DNA of 64,000 bases from Amycolatopsis jiangsuensis (GCF_014204865.1 NZ_JACHMG010000001.1:4738501-4802500); one strand, 5' to 3'. Counted from the stretch's first letter, positions 8,418-17,078 are shown. Made by a program: numbers and translations. Notes: generated from the sequence alone by a model not told the origin.

Positions 8418-9655
8418 CCACACGCATCGGCCACGGCCAGGCAGCGATCGCCGTACCCACCGGCACCCCGCTCGGTGGCTACGCCGCACGCACCGGCACG
8501 AGCACCGGCACGCTCGACCTCCTCGAAGTGCACGCGGTGACGGTCAGCGCCGGCGGCGCCAGGTTCGCCTGGGTCGTCGCCGATCTGCCCGCCGTGAACA
8601 CCGACCTCGCCGGCGCGCTGACCAGCAGGCTGGCCGGCTCGCTGCGGACCCGCCCGGAGCTGGTGTGGCTGTCGGCGACGCATACGCACTCCGGACCGGA
8701 CACCGGATGCCGTCCCGGCGGTGGCCGGACCTCGCCGCAGTGGCGTGAGCCGATCCTCCAGGCCGGCGAATACGCGGCCGGCAACGCGATGGCCACCGAG
8801 CAGCCGTCCGACCTCACTGCCCACACTGGACTGATCGAAGGCGTCGGCGGCCAACGCAGCGGTCCCGGCCCGCGCCAGGACGTGCCGGTGACCGTGCTGG
8901 CCGCACGCGACCGTGGCCGGGTACAGGGGTGTGTCCTCGTACTGCCGGTGCATCCGACGGTGCTGGGCGCGGACAACCTGCGGGTCAGCGCCGACCTCGC
9001 CGGAGCCGTGCGCCGGGCGGTGTCCGCGCGGCTGGACGGCTGGGCCGTGGTCGCGACCGGCGCCGCCGGGGACGTCAGCACCCGGCCACACCGCCGGAAC
9101 CAGCACCCGGAGGAACTGGACCGGCTGGGTGTGCTGGCCGCCGAACAGGTGCTCGCCATCCTCGACACCCCGGGTCGCCGGGTCGACGTGGATCACCGGC
9201 CGATCACCGGCGCGCGAACCTGGTCCCTCGGCCTGCCGCCGCGGACGAACGAACCCGCACCGGACAGCCGCGCGCTTCGCCGGCACCTCGAAGCCACCCT
9301 CCGAACCGGCGATCCCGTCGCGGTGCGGACCGCCGAGACCGCGTTGCAGGGTGCGGAACTGGCCGGCTCCGCCCAGATCCGCGACCCACGTCTGGTGGTG
9401 AGCACGGTCCGGCTCGGCGACCTCGCGTTGGCCGGCTTCGGTGGCGAACCGTACCTGTCGCTGGAAGCCACCTTGGCATCCGAAGTGGACGGACCGCTCG
9501 CGCTGGCCGGCTACACGTGCGGCTACCTCGGTTACCTCCCCGAGGCCGCCGCATATCGCAACGCGGTCTACGAGGTCAACATCGCACCCACCGCCGAGGG
9601 CGGCGCCGAACTCGCCGTACGGGAGGCCCTCCGGCTGCTCGGCGGCCTCCGGTAG
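8414..9655 (+). CDS. Neutral/alkaline ceramidase-like hydrolase (N-terminal domain only)
   Basis: 413 residues with no signal peptide. The zinc-ligand motif of neutral ceramidases is present as WLSATHTHSGPD (His90, His92). Further conserved elements are LPVHPTVLG, VVATGAAGDVSTR and the late AGYTCGYLGYLPE. True ceramidases are secreted and ~650 residues with a C-terminal beta domain; this protein is short and apparently cytoplasmic. Its GTG start overlaps the nanE stop (GTGA), so it is part of the amino-sugar operon. I infer an amide-hydrolysing step on an N-acyl sugar or related compound, but the substrate is unproven. Confidence 0.72.
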   Translation: MTTRIGHGQAAIAVPTGTPLGGYAARTGTSTGTLDLLEVHAVTVSAGGARFAWVVADLPAVNTDLAGALTSRLAGSLRTRPELVWLSATHTHSGPDTGCRPGGGRTSPQWREPILQAGEYAAGNAMATEQPSDLTAHTGLIEGVGGQRSGPGPRQDVPVTVLAARDRGRVQGCVLVLPVHPTVLGADNLRVSADLAGAVRRAVSARLDGWAVVATGAAGDVSTRPHRRNQHPEELDRLGVLAAEQVLAILDTPGRRVDVDHRPITGARTWSLGLPPRTNEPAPDSRALRRHLEATLRTGDPVAVRTAETALQGAELAGSAQIRDPRLVVSTVRLGDLALAGFGGEPYLSLEATLASEVDGPLALAGYTCGYLGYLPEAAAYRNAVYEVNIAPTAEGGAELAVREALRLLGGLR

Positions 9656-9669
9656 CGCCACGAGCCGCT

Positions 9670-11115
9670 TCACTTGCCCGATTCCGCCGTGCAGGCGAGG
9701 TCGTGTGCGGGACGCTGCCCGGCCGTCAGGAACTCCGTCGCCGCGTCGTTGACGCAGGTGTTCTTGCCCCACGGGTAGACGCCGTGGCCGCCCTGGTCGG
9801 CGGTCACCAGCCTGGCGCGCTGCCCGAACGCCTGCCGCAGCGCGCGGGCGCCGGTCAGCGGGGTGCCCGGGTCGCGTTCGTTCTGCACCATCAGCACGTT
9901 CGACGGGCCCCGGTTTCCGATGTGCACCGGCGGTTCGGGGCGCTGTTTCGGCCAGAAGGCGCACGGTCCGATGTTGGCCGTGGACCCGCCCAGCATCGGG
10001 TACTTCACCCGGTCGACCGCGGTGGCGTGCTGGTAGTCCCCGACCGAGTCCGGCCAGCGCGAATCACCGCAGACCACGTACAGCCGGGCGGACATGGTGT
10101 TGTCGTGGTCCGTCGAAGGCTGCTCGGGCAGCGGCTGGTTCGTGTCGAGCAGCTGCCAGGTCTTGGCCAGCGTGGGAAAACTCGCGTCGGCGTAGAGGTA
10201 TTCGAAGGTGACCCCGCGGAACGCCAGCCCGTTCACGCCGTGGACCGGTGTCGCGTCCAGCCGCTTCGCCAGGTCGAAGAACTTGGCGGTCACCCGTTCC
10301 GGCGTGGTGCCGAGGCCGTACTCGGGGTGCGCGGCGGCGTAGTCCGCGAAGTCCGGGAACCGGTCCTCCATGCCGCGGGCGAACCCGCGCATGGCCGTGT
10401 AGTCGTATCCGCCGGGGCCCAGGTTGCTGTCGAGCACGATCCGGTCGCCGCGGTCGGGAAACATCGACGCGTACGCGGCGCCGAGGTAGGTGCCGTAGGA
10501 GGCGCCGAGGTACGAGATCTTCGGCTCGCCCAGTGCCACCCGGATGCGCTCCATGTCGCGTGCGGTGTTCGCGGTGGTGGTGTGCGGCAGCATCTGCGCG
10601 GTCGGGGAGGTGGCGCACTGCCGGGCTATGGTGCGGGCGTAGTCGGCTTCGCGGGTGACGTCGGCCGCAGTCTCGGCGTATGACGAGAAGGCGCCGCGAG
10701 CCTGCTGCTCCGGCGTCAATTCGCAGGTCACCGGCGTGCTGTGGGCCACTCCGCGCGGGTCGAACCCGATGAGGTCGTAGGAATCCAGCACCTCCTGGGG
10801 CAGTCCGGAACCGGCGAGCAGGGCCGGGTAGCCGAGCCCCTCACCGCCCGGGCCGCCCGGATTGGTCAGCAGCACCCCGCGGCGCCGCGCCGGGTTCTCG
10901 CTCGCCAGCCGGGAGACCGCGATCTCGATCTGTTTCCCGTCGGGATCCCGGTAGTCCAGCGGGACTTTCAGGGTCGAGCACTCGAGGCGGGGACCCTCGA
11001 CCCCCTTCGGGCACGCACCCCACTCCAGCGTTTCGCTCGCTTCCGCCGACGCCGCCGGAACAACGGTCGCCATCAGCGCGGCCGCGGCGAGGGCGACCGA
11101 CAGTTTCCTGCGCAT
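9670..11115 (-). CDS. Secreted alpha/beta-hydrolase (tripeptidyl-aminopeptidase type)
   Basis: 481 residues starting at the ATG at 11115 (SD aggagg upstream). A signal peptide (MRRKLSVALAAAALMA, cleavage near ASAEA) is followed by the hydrolase core. Landmarks are LLTNPGGPGGEG, DLIGFDPRGVAHSTPVTCEL, nucleophile elbow GASYG, the acid region VQNERDPGTPL, the catalytic-His segment GGHGVYPWG and two late Cys that could form a disulfide. It belongs with S33-type exported peptidases of Streptomyces (SlpD/SlpE-like) acting on peptide N-termini. It converges on the sugar operon with only 14 bp between stop codons. The close paralogue at the left edge is on the same strand. Confidence 0.85.
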   Translation of the reverse strand: MRRKLSVALAAAALMATVVPAASAEASETLEWGACPKGVEGPRLECSTLKVPLDYRDPDGKQIEIAVSRLASENPARRRGVLLTNPGGPGGEGLGYPALLAGSGLPQEVLDSYDLIGFDPRGVAHSTPVTCELTPEQQARGAFSSYAETAADVTREADYARTIARQCATSPTAQMLPHTTTANTARDMERIRVALGEPKISYLGASYGTYLGAAYASMFPDRGDRIVLDSNLGPGGYDYTAMRGFARGMEDRFPDFADYAAAHPEYGLGTTPERVTAKFFDLAKRLDATPVHGVNGLAFRGVTFEYLYADASFPTLAKTWQLLDTNQPLPEQPSTDHDNTMSARLYVVCGDSRWPDSVGDYQHATAVDRVKYPMLGGSTANIGPCAFWPKQRPEPPVHIGNRGPSNVLMVQNERDPGTPLTGARALRQAFGQRARLVTADQGGHGVYPWGKNTCVNDAATEFLTAGQRPAHDLACTAESGK

Positions 11116-11325
11116 ATCCTGTCCTCCTGGTGAAGCCCTCCACGGGCTGATCGGCCGGCAGGCTGTTCCGGAACGAGTCTGTCCATCCGGCCCCGCCGGC
11201 ACATCGGCCCGGCGGCTCGACCCGTACTGGACCGAGGTCGAGCACGGGATGCGACCTCGGTAGGAGGTGGAGCAGTCCTCACGGCACGGCTTGTCGGCGG
11301 TCCCGCTGGCTGACGGAATTCACAC

Positions 11326-12801
11326 TCAAGTCCGCAAGTGCGCCCTCAACAGGGCCCGTGCGCCGGGATCCCAGTTGTGTTCGAGAAGGTCCGTGTGCCG
11401 CACGAGCCGGCGCACCGCCGGGTTGCGGGAGCGCCGGATTCGTGCGGCGACCGCGGGGAGTGCGTCCAGTTCGGTCTGGATGGCCTGCAGGGCGGCGAAG
11501 CCCACCACTCCCCGTTCCAGGCGGTCGCGCAGTGCGCCGGGGTCCGCCCCGGCGGCCAGCGTGAACAGCGATTTGTCCCGTCCGTAGCAGAACTCGTGCA
11601 GGAACAGCAGATCGGCGACGTTCTGGTCGGTCGCGGTGTCCCCGAACACCGACTGTCCCAGCCTGGCCCGGAATTCGGCTTCCGGCAGGTCCGGGTTCCG
11701 CGCGTACTCCCGCAGCGCGACGCGGTTCACGGTGACCACCGGGTCCCGGTACGGGTTCTCGTCCAGGCCCAGGAAGTCGAACCCGAACGGACGCAGCTGC
11801 TTGCCGACGAGATTGGTCTCGCCGATCTCGGCGTGCTCCGCGACGTAGGTGAAGAACTCCTGCGAGGGGAAGTACGAAGCGAACCCGTGGTCACGCACCC
11901 AGCGCACGCTCGCCGCCACGTTCGCCGGCGGCTGGCTGATGACGTCGAGGGAGAAGTAGTAGGCGCGCGAGATCTTCTTCGCGAACTCGAGATTCACTGT
12001 CCACGGGCTGAAAATCACCGTCCACCGCGGATCGTAGGGCAGCTCCGCACCGTTCGCGCCGCCGACGAAGTAGTTGGGGTGCACGATGATTTCGGCGTCC
12101 GGGTCCTGTGCCCACACTTCGTCGGACAGACGACGGACGAACTCGTACTCGACCTCGTAGTAGTGCCGTGGGCCACCGCAGTCGCCGCCGGTGCAGATGT
12201 CGATGTCGGCGGATTCGATGAGCAGGCCGTCGGCGTTCGGGTAGAAGTCGAAGTACAGCTCACGCGCGTATTCGAGCATGAACCGCTTCGCGTCCGCCTT
12301 CGTCGGATCCAGGTTGTAGCCCCACGAATGGATGCCCTGCAGTCGGGCCAGGGTGCCGTTCGCCTGCTGTGCCTTGAGGTCCGGACGTTCGTATGCGTAC
12401 TGGTTCGTACCGTCGTAGGTGTAGGGCGTGAAGCCGAGCAGCACGCGGATCCCCAGCGTGTGCGCGTAGTCGATGAGCTGCCCGGCGAAGTTCTCCCGCA
12501 CGTTGCGGTGTTCCCGGTTGTACTGCCAGGTGATCGGGTACTTCCGGGAACGGAACGCTCCGCCCAGCCACAGCACGACGCGGTCCACGCCGTCCTCGGC
12601 AAAGCTGTCCATAATGGACTTCCAGGTGCGCAGGCCGGCGGTGGGGATACGGCAGAACGTCAGATAGCAGCCGCGTTCGACAGGCGACGGACCGGCCGGC
12701 AGCGGTGCCGCGTGCACCGCACCACCGGGAACCGCCGATTCGATCAGCGTGCCCGCGAGAGCAGCGGTGCCGATCCGGAGCGCGTCACGCCTGCTGACCA
12801 T
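11326..12801 (-). CDS. Tat-exported glycosidase-like TIM-barrel protein, unknown activity
   Basis: 491 residues. The N-terminus has a twin-arginine signal (SRRDALR at residues 3-9, then a hydrophobic segment ending VHA-AP), so it is exported folded. The mature part looks like a glycoside-hydrolase barrel: RVVLWLGGAF, RVLLGFTPYTY, a DGLLIESADIDIC strand with acidic residues, IIVHPNYFVGG and TVIFSPWTV. I cannot place it in a numbered GH family. The ATG at 12801 is preferred (gggg upstream) over a GTG at 12813. It is alone between the hydrolase and the two-component system; no sugar transporter adjoins it. Confidence 0.55.
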   Translation of the reverse strand: MVSRRDALRIGTAALAGTLIESAVPGGAVHAAPLPAGPSPVERGCYLTFCRIPTAGLRTWKSIMDSFAEDGVDRVVLWLGGAFRSRKYPITWQYNREHRNVRENFAGQLIDYAHTLGIRVLLGFTPYTYDGTNQYAYERPDLKAQQANGTLARLQGIHSWGYNLDPTKADAKRFMLEYARELYFDFYPNADGLLIESADIDICTGGDCGGPRHYYEVEYEFVRRLSDEVWAQDPDAEIIVHPNYFVGGANGAELPYDPRWTVIFSPWTVNLEFAKKISRAYYFSLDVISQPPANVAASVRWVRDHGFASYFPSQEFFTYVAEHAEIGETNLVGKQLRPFGFDFLGLDENPYRDPVVTVNRVALREYARNPDLPEAEFRARLGQSVFGDTATDQNVADLLFLHEFCYGRDKSLFTLAAGADPGALRDRLERGVVGFAALQAIQTELDALPAVAARIRRSRNPAVRRLVRHTDLLEHNWDPGARALLRAHLRT

Positions 12802-12839
12802 CGAGACCCCCACGGTGTCCGGCGGTGATCTCTTCGACG

Positions 12840-14045
12840 TTAGGCCCGGCTTCCGGGGAGGAGAAGCCGTCTGCCCGCGTCGGCGTAGACCACTGGAGAT
12901 CTCGGCGCGGACGCTGCGAGGGCCGGCAGCGTCGCGGTGACCGTGAGCCCACCGCCGGAATTCGGGCTCGCGGCGACGGTGCCCCGGTGACTGTGGGCGA
13001 TCGCACGGACGAGAGTGAGCCCCAGGCCGTGTCCGGTCGCGTGAACGCGATTGAGCTGCCGGTAGAACGGTTCGAACAGCCGCTCGGCCTCTTGGTCGGG
13101 CACCGGATCACCGGTGTTGGTGACGGTGACGACAGCGGTGTCCCCGCGGACCACGGTGGTGAGCCGTGCCGTCCCGCCCGGATGGTTGTGCCGAATGGCG
13201 TTGTGCAGCAGGTTGATCACCAGTTGGTGCAGCAGGTCCTTGTCCCCCTCGACCCGGACGGGCGCCAGATCGCTGTGCACGCCGATCCGGTGGTCGGCAG
13301 CTTCCGCACCCACTTGCGCCAGCGCGCCCGCCGCCACCTCGGCGAGGTCGACCGGCTCGACGTCCTCGAGACCGTGGTCGGCGCGGGAGAGCGTGAGCAG
13401 TGCTTCCACGGTCGCGATGCTGCGGTCGTTGGTCGCCAGGAGTTTCGGCGCCAGCGTGGCGAGATCGTGTTCGTCGGGGTGCGCGACGGCGACCTGCAGC
13501 AACGTGCGGATGGTCGCCAGCGGGGTGCGCAGCTCGTGCGAGGCGTTGGCGGCGAAGCGTTGCCGGGCTTCGAAACCAGCGAGCAACCGGTCGAGCATCG
13601 TGTCCAGGGTGTCGGCCAGTTCGGTGAACTCGTCCTGGCGTCCGTCGAGGTTGATGCGCTCGTGCAAGGTGTCGCTCGCGACGGTGCGCGCGGTACGGGC
13701 GATGCGGTGGATCGGGGCGAGGATCCGCCCGGCGATGATCCAGCCGATCAGGAACGACACCAGCGCCAGTCCGAGCAGCGCCACGGCGGAGGCCTCCGCC
13801 AGCACGGTCAGGATGTCTTCCTTGGTGGTGATCACGCCCAGCGGCAGCTCGCCGAGCCGGGTCGCCGGGGTCGCCTGCACCGGTCCGGCCGCGGTTTCCA
13901 GATCGTAGGTCGGGAGTTCACGCATCAAGAAGTACACGGTGGCCAGCAGGGCAACGCCGCAAACCAGCACGAGGCCGCCGTAGAGCAGGGTCAGCCGCAG
14001 CCGGATGGACAGTCGGCTGCGGCGCAGCACCGGGCGGACGCTCAT
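12840..14045 (-). CDS. Sensor histidine kinase of an OmpR-type two-component system
   Basis: 401 residues. Two membrane helices (about 20-42 and 83-105) bracket a short ~40-residue extracytoplasmic loop. HAMP-like linker follows, then the H-box FAANASHELRTPLATIR with phospho-acceptor His170, the N box LLHNAIRHNHPGG, and a DHGLGLTLVR-type G2 box written as ATGHGLGLTLVR. The small sensor loop suggests membrane or envelope sensing. Its ATG overlaps the stop of the response regulator (ATGA), so the two are one transcript and translationally coupled. Confidence 0.9.
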   Translation of the reverse strand: MSVRPVLRRSRLSIRLRLTLLYGGLVLVCGVALLATVYFLMRELPTYDLETAAGPVQATPATRLGELPLGVITTKEDILTVLAEASAVALLGLALVSFLIGWIIAGRILAPIHRIARTARTVASDTLHERINLDGRQDEFTELADTLDTMLDRLLAGFEARQRFAANASHELRTPLATIRTLLQVAVAHPDEHDLATLAPKLLATNDRSIATVEALLTLSRADHGLEDVEPVDLAEVAAGALAQVGAEAADHRIGVHSDLAPVRVEGDKDLLHQLVINLLHNAIRHNHPGGTARLTTVVRGDTAVVTVTNTGDPVPDQEAERLFEPFYRQLNRVHATGHGLGLTLVRAIAHSHRGTVAASPNSGGGLTVTATLPALAASAPRSPVVYADAGRRLLLPGSRA

Positions 14046-14707
14046 GAGCCGGCGTCCAGGTAGTAGCCGACGCCGGTGGCGGTACGCAGGATCGGCGGGT
14101 CGCCGAGTTTGCGCCGCAGCGTCGACACGGTGATGCGGACCGCGTTGGTGAATGGGTCGGCGTGCACGTCCCATGCCTTCTCCAGCAGGTGCTCGGCGCT
14201 GAGCACCGCCCCGTCCGCGCGCAGCAGCAACTCCAGCACCGCGAACTCCTTACGCGCCAGCCTCAGCGGGCGAGCCCCGCGGTGCACCTCGCGGCGGGCC
14301 GGATCCAGCCGCAGATCGGCGTAGGTCAGCACCGGCGGATGCGCCGGGGTGGCGCGGCGGTGCAGCGCCCGCAGCCGCGCCACCAACTCCGGGAAGTCGA
14401 AGGGCTTGACCAGGTAGTCGTCCGAGCCAAGGTGCAGCCCCTCGACCTTGTCGGCCAGCCGTCCGGACGCAGTCAGCATGAGGATCCGGCAGTCCGTGCG
14501 GCTGGCCGCGACGTGCCGGCAGACGTCGTCGCCGTGCACCACAGGCAGGTCCCGGTCCAGCACCACCACGTCGTATTCGTTGACCGCCACGCAGTCCAGC
14601 GCGGTCGCGCCGTCGCCGGCGAGGTCGACCGCCATGCCCTCCCTGCGTAGACCGGACTGCAGCGCCTCGGCGAGGAAGGTCTCGTCCTCCACGACCAGCA
14701 CCCGCAT
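14042..14707 (-). CDS. OmpR/PhoB-family response regulator
   Basis: 221 residues. The receiver domain has the acidic pair E7-D8, phospho-acceptor Asp51 (VVVLDRDLPVVHG), the switch Thr in LMLTASG and the Lys of LVKPFDF. The C-terminal winged helix (about 125-221) ends in NAVRITVSTLRRKLGDPP and GVGYYLDAG, the typical OmpR/PhoB end. The ATG at 14707 is chosen because it begins exactly at the receiver domain and has an SD-like stretch upstream. It is divergent from the repeat protein at 14882, which it may control. Confidence 0.92.
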   Translation of the reverse strand: MRVLVVEDETFLAEALQSGLRREGMAVDLAGDGATALDCVAVNEYDVVVLDRDLPVVHGDDVCRHVAASRTDCRILMLTASGRLADKVEGLHLGSDDYLVKPFDFPELVARLRALHRRATPAHPPVLTYADLRLDPARREVHRGARPLRLARKEFAVLELLLRADGAVLSAEHLLEKAWDVHADPFTNAVRITVSTLRRKLGDPPILRTATGVGYYLDAGS

Positions 14708-14881
14708 GCGCCCACCCTCTTCCTTCGCCGTGCGCCCGATGATCCACAACCGCACCTATGGAAACCGTATGGAGATCATCAGACAGTGCCGATAACCCGG
14801 CTCTGGCTGGATGAGACCAACCGCGGCACACCGCCCGGCCGCCCCACCGCGGGGCCCGTTCCGGAACACTAGGAGGAACCC

Positions 14882-15190
14882 ATGTCCTACGTCCGCAAGG
14901 CCGCACTCGTCGTCAGTGGTCTCGCCATCATGTTCGGCACCGCCGGCACCGCGTTCGCCGCCGACGCCACGGACGGCACGCCGGGCACGCCGATCGTCTG
15001 CCAGCCGACTCACGAACTGCCCCCGGGCGCCCCGGGCGTTCCGGCGCAGCCGATCGAGACCCAGCCGACCCACGAGGTCCCGCCGGGCACCCCCTCGGTG
15101 CCCGCCCAGCCGATCTCCTGCCAGCCGGCCCACGAACTGCCCCCGGGCACACCTTCGGTGCCCGCCCAGCCGATCGGCCACGCCGAGTGA
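14882..15190 (+). CDS. Small secreted protein of three 20-residue Pro-rich repeats
   Basis: 102 residues with a good SD (aggagg) 6 bases before the ATG. A signal peptide (MSYVRKAALVVSGLAIMFG, cleavage near AFA-ADA) precedes a mature part almost entirely made of three 20-residue repeats. Each unit reads QPxHExPPGxPxVPAQPI plus two variable residues. Single Cys residues lie before the first repeat and at the end of the second. I know of no named family. It is divergently placed to the two-component system, 174 bp away, so that system may regulate it; an envelope-exposed role is inference. Confidence 0.7.
   Translation: MSYVRKAALVVSGLAIMFGTAGTAFAADATDGTPGTPIVCQPTHELPPGAPGVPAQPIETQPTHEVPPGTPSVPAQPISCQPAHELPPGTPSVPAQPIGHAE
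15001..15180 (+). repeat. Three in-frame 60-bp tandem repeats inside the secreted-protein gene
   Basis: The three units begin at about 15002, 15062 and 15122, each exactly 60 bp, with third-position differences and a few amino-acid changes (T/A, L/V, A/T, G/S). Units 2 and 3 are closer to each other in their second half than to unit 1. Exact 60-bp spacing shows expansion by tandem duplication. Confidence 0.85.
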
Positions 15191-15259
15191 CCAGCTGAGC
15201 CGACCGACTTACGCGAGTACCGGGGGCCATGAAGTCCCCTCGCCTCGCTAGGCAGACGG

Positions 15260-15298
15260 CCGTGGAGGCCTCTCCCAGTTCCCGGAGGAGGCCTTCAC
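15260..15298. terminator. Terminator-like hairpin between convergent genes
   Basis: ggaggcctctcc and ggaggaggcctt form an imperfect inverted repeat in the 113-bp gap between the gene ending at 15190 and the MerR gene ending at 15304. The GAGGCCT core resembles the hairpin at 46997-47039. Confidence 0.5.
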
Positions 15299-15303
15299 AG
15301 CTG

Positions 15304-15675
15304 TCAGGCCGGGGTGGCGGCGAGGTCTCGGTGGTACCGGTTGCAGGCGATGAGGTCTTCCAGCGCGTCCCGGGTGCGGGTCAGCTCGGCGATGTGCTCG
15401 GACAGCCGGTCCCGCTCCTGGACCATCCGCTCCAGTGCGGCGTCGGAATTCGCCGCGCTGGGTGCTTCGGTGCAGGGCAGCAGTTCGAGAATCGTCCGGC
15501 TGGACAGGCCGGCGGCGTAGAGCTGCTGGATCAACTCGACCCGCCCGACCTCGTGTTCGGTGTAGTGCCGTTGCCCGCCGGCGCTGCGGGTGCTGCTGAG
15601 CAGCTGCTGTTCCTCGTAGTAGCGCAGGGACCGGACGCTCACGCCGGTCCGGGCCGCCAGCTCACCGATGCGCAT
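15304..15675 (-). CDS. MerR-family transcriptional regulator
   Basis: 123 residues. The N-terminal helix-turn-helix and wing are canonical: MRIGELAARTGVSVRSLRYY, then GGQRHYTEHEVGRVELI. A coiled-coil dimerisation helix (about 80-115) follows, and there is no effector-binding domain or Cys-rich metal loop. The ATG at 15675 starts precisely at the MRIGE motif. It lies 85 bp downstream of the aldo/keto reductase gene on the same strand, an arrangement common for redox- or electrophile-responsive MerR proteins and the reductase they control. Confidence 0.88.
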   Translation of the reverse strand: MRIGELAARTGVSVRSLRYYEEQQLLSSTRSAGGQRHYTEHEVGRVELIQQLYAAGLSSRTILELLPCTEAPSAANSDAALERMVQERDRLSEHIAELTRTRDALEDLIACNRYHRDLAATPA

Positions 15676-15760
15676 CCTCGTCCTCCCGGCGTACTCCCTC
15701 ACATCCATGTGAGCTTAACCCAGGTCGGCAGGTCGCGCGAGGGGCGACCTGGCGAGGCCA

Positions 15761-16720
15761 CTACTCCGCCGGACGCTCCTCGACTCGCGCCGAAACCTCG
15801 TCCAGCGCAGCGGTTTCCGCGGCGGTGAACTCCACCTCGGCGGAAGCCAGCAGCGCCGGCAGCTGTTCGGGCGTGCGCGCGCTCGCGATCGGGGCGCTCA
15901 CCCCGGGGCGACCACGCAGCCACGCCAGCGCCGCGGTCGCCATCTCGACCTCGTGCGCGGACGCGACCTCCTCCAGGACGTCGAGCACGGCGAGTGCACT
16001 CTCGGAGAAGAACTGGGTGGCGAGGTACTCCCGGACGCCCTCGCCGAAGTCCTCCTTTTTGCGGTACTTACCGGTGAGGAACCCGCTGGCCAGACCGAAG
16101 TAGGGCACCACGGCGAGACCGGCCTCGGCGACCGCCGGTGCGACGTCGCGCTCGTAGGGCAGGCGCTTGACGAGGTTGTAATCCGGCTGCAGCACGGCGG
16201 GCAGTTCGTAGCCCTCGCGACGGGCGATCTCCAGCCATTCGCCGATCCGGGCGCCGGTGTAGTTCGACAGCGCGACCGTGCGAATCTTGCCGGCCTTGCG
16301 CAGCTGCTCGAACGCGCCGGCGGTGTCGGCGAGCGGAACCTTCTCGTCGTCGACGTGGGCGTAGTAGACGTCGATGTAGTCGGTGCCCAGCCGCTTGAGC
16401 GAGGCGTCCGCGGCGGCCGCCACGTTCTCCGGTGCCAGGCCCTCGAACTCCGGATGCAGGCCGACCTTGGTGCCGATCACCACTCGATCGCGGTTCTTCC
16501 GCGCGGCCAGCCACGAACCGATGATCGTCTCCGACTCACCACCGGAGTTCCCCGGCGCGAAGGCCGAGTAGTTGTCCGAGGTGTCGACGAAGTTGCCCCC
16601 GCCCTCGACGAACGCGTCGAGCACAGCGTGCGAGGCCGCCTCGTCACTGGTCCAGCCGAAGGTGTTCCCGCCGAGCGCCAGCGGGAAGACGTCGATACCG
16701 GTGTGGCCGAGCTGTGCCAT
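15761..16720 (-). CDS. Aldo/keto reductase
   Basis: 319 residues, an (alpha/beta)8 AKR. The catalytic tetrad is visible: Asp in FVDTSDNYSAF (with the Tyr in DNY), Lys in VVIGTKVGL, and His in VYYAHVDDE. NADPH-binding features occur in the C-terminal part (SARTPEQL). The ATG at 16720 begins the AQLGHTGIDVFPLALGGN motif. It would reduce aldehydes or ketones in the cytoplasm; the substrate is not predictable. It lies upstream of the MerR gene in the same direction. Confidence 0.9.
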   Translation of the reverse strand: MAQLGHTGIDVFPLALGGNTFGWTSDEAASHAVLDAFVEGGGNFVDTSDNYSAFAPGNSGGESETIIGSWLAARKNRDRVVIGTKVGLHPEFEGLAPENVAAAADASLKRLGTDYIDVYYAHVDDEKVPLADTAGAFEQLRKAGKIRTVALSNYTGARIGEWLEIARREGYELPAVLQPDYNLVKRLPYERDVAPAVAEAGLAVVPYFGLASGFLTGKYRKKEDFGEGVREYLATQFFSESALAVLDVLEEVASAHEVEMATAALAWLRGRPGVSAPIASARTPEQLPALLASAEVEFTAAETAALDEVSARVEERPAE

Positions 16721-16798
16721 TGATCCTGCCTCCACTGCGCGCATTGTTCCTTGATCCACAGATACCACATCCGTGGCGGCTTACGCGCAGAGCGAAAA

Positions 16799-16828
16799 GG
16801 GGCTCGGTGGACAGACCGGCCGAGCCCC
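16799..16828 (-). terminator. Intrinsic-type terminator for the small secreted protein gene
   Basis: ggggctcgg (16799-16807) and ccgagcccc (16820-16828) are exact inverted copies. Read on the minus strand the hairpin is followed by ttttc, a short T-run unusual in this GC-rich window. It lies 13 bp past the stop of the gene at 16842-17078. Confidence 0.7.
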
Positions 16829-16841
16829 CGGCGCTTCGGTG

Positions 16842-17078
16842 TCAGCCGGTGATGTGCAGCTCGTACTCGATGTGGCTGCCACCGGCCTCGATGTTCTTGC
16901 TGCAGTAGAAGTTGTGCAGTTTGCCCTGCTGGGCCAGCTTGTTCCCGTAGGACACGCACTGCTCGTAGGTGGTGAACTTTCGCCCCGAAGCACCGGCATG
17001 GCCGGCGGTGGAGAGGACGAGGGCCGCGGACGCGGCAGTGAGCAGGCCGACCGTACCGACCTTGCGCAGGACCTTCAT
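16842..17078 (-). CDS. Small secreted protein, unknown function
   Basis: 78 residues from the ATG at 17078 (aaggagcg SD upstream). A signal peptide (MKVLRKVGTVGLLTAASAAL, cleavage near GHAGA) leaves a ~50-residue mature protein with exactly two Cys (YEQC and NFYC), compatible with one disulfide. Aromatic and basic residues are frequent (FTTYEQCVSYGNKLAQQGKL). It looks like one of the small exported actinobacterial proteins of unknown role; I recognise no inhibitor or toxin family. Confidence 0.6.
   Translation of the reverse strand: MKVLRKVGTVGLLTAASAALVLSTAGHAGASGRKFTTYEQCVSYGNKLAQQGKLHNFYCSKNIEAGGSHIEYELHITG

Noticed and set aside
15001..15180. Possible CRISPR-like array (regular 60-bp repeats)
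   Set aside because: Repeats are directly adjacent without spacers and are in frame in a secreted protein; no cas gene.
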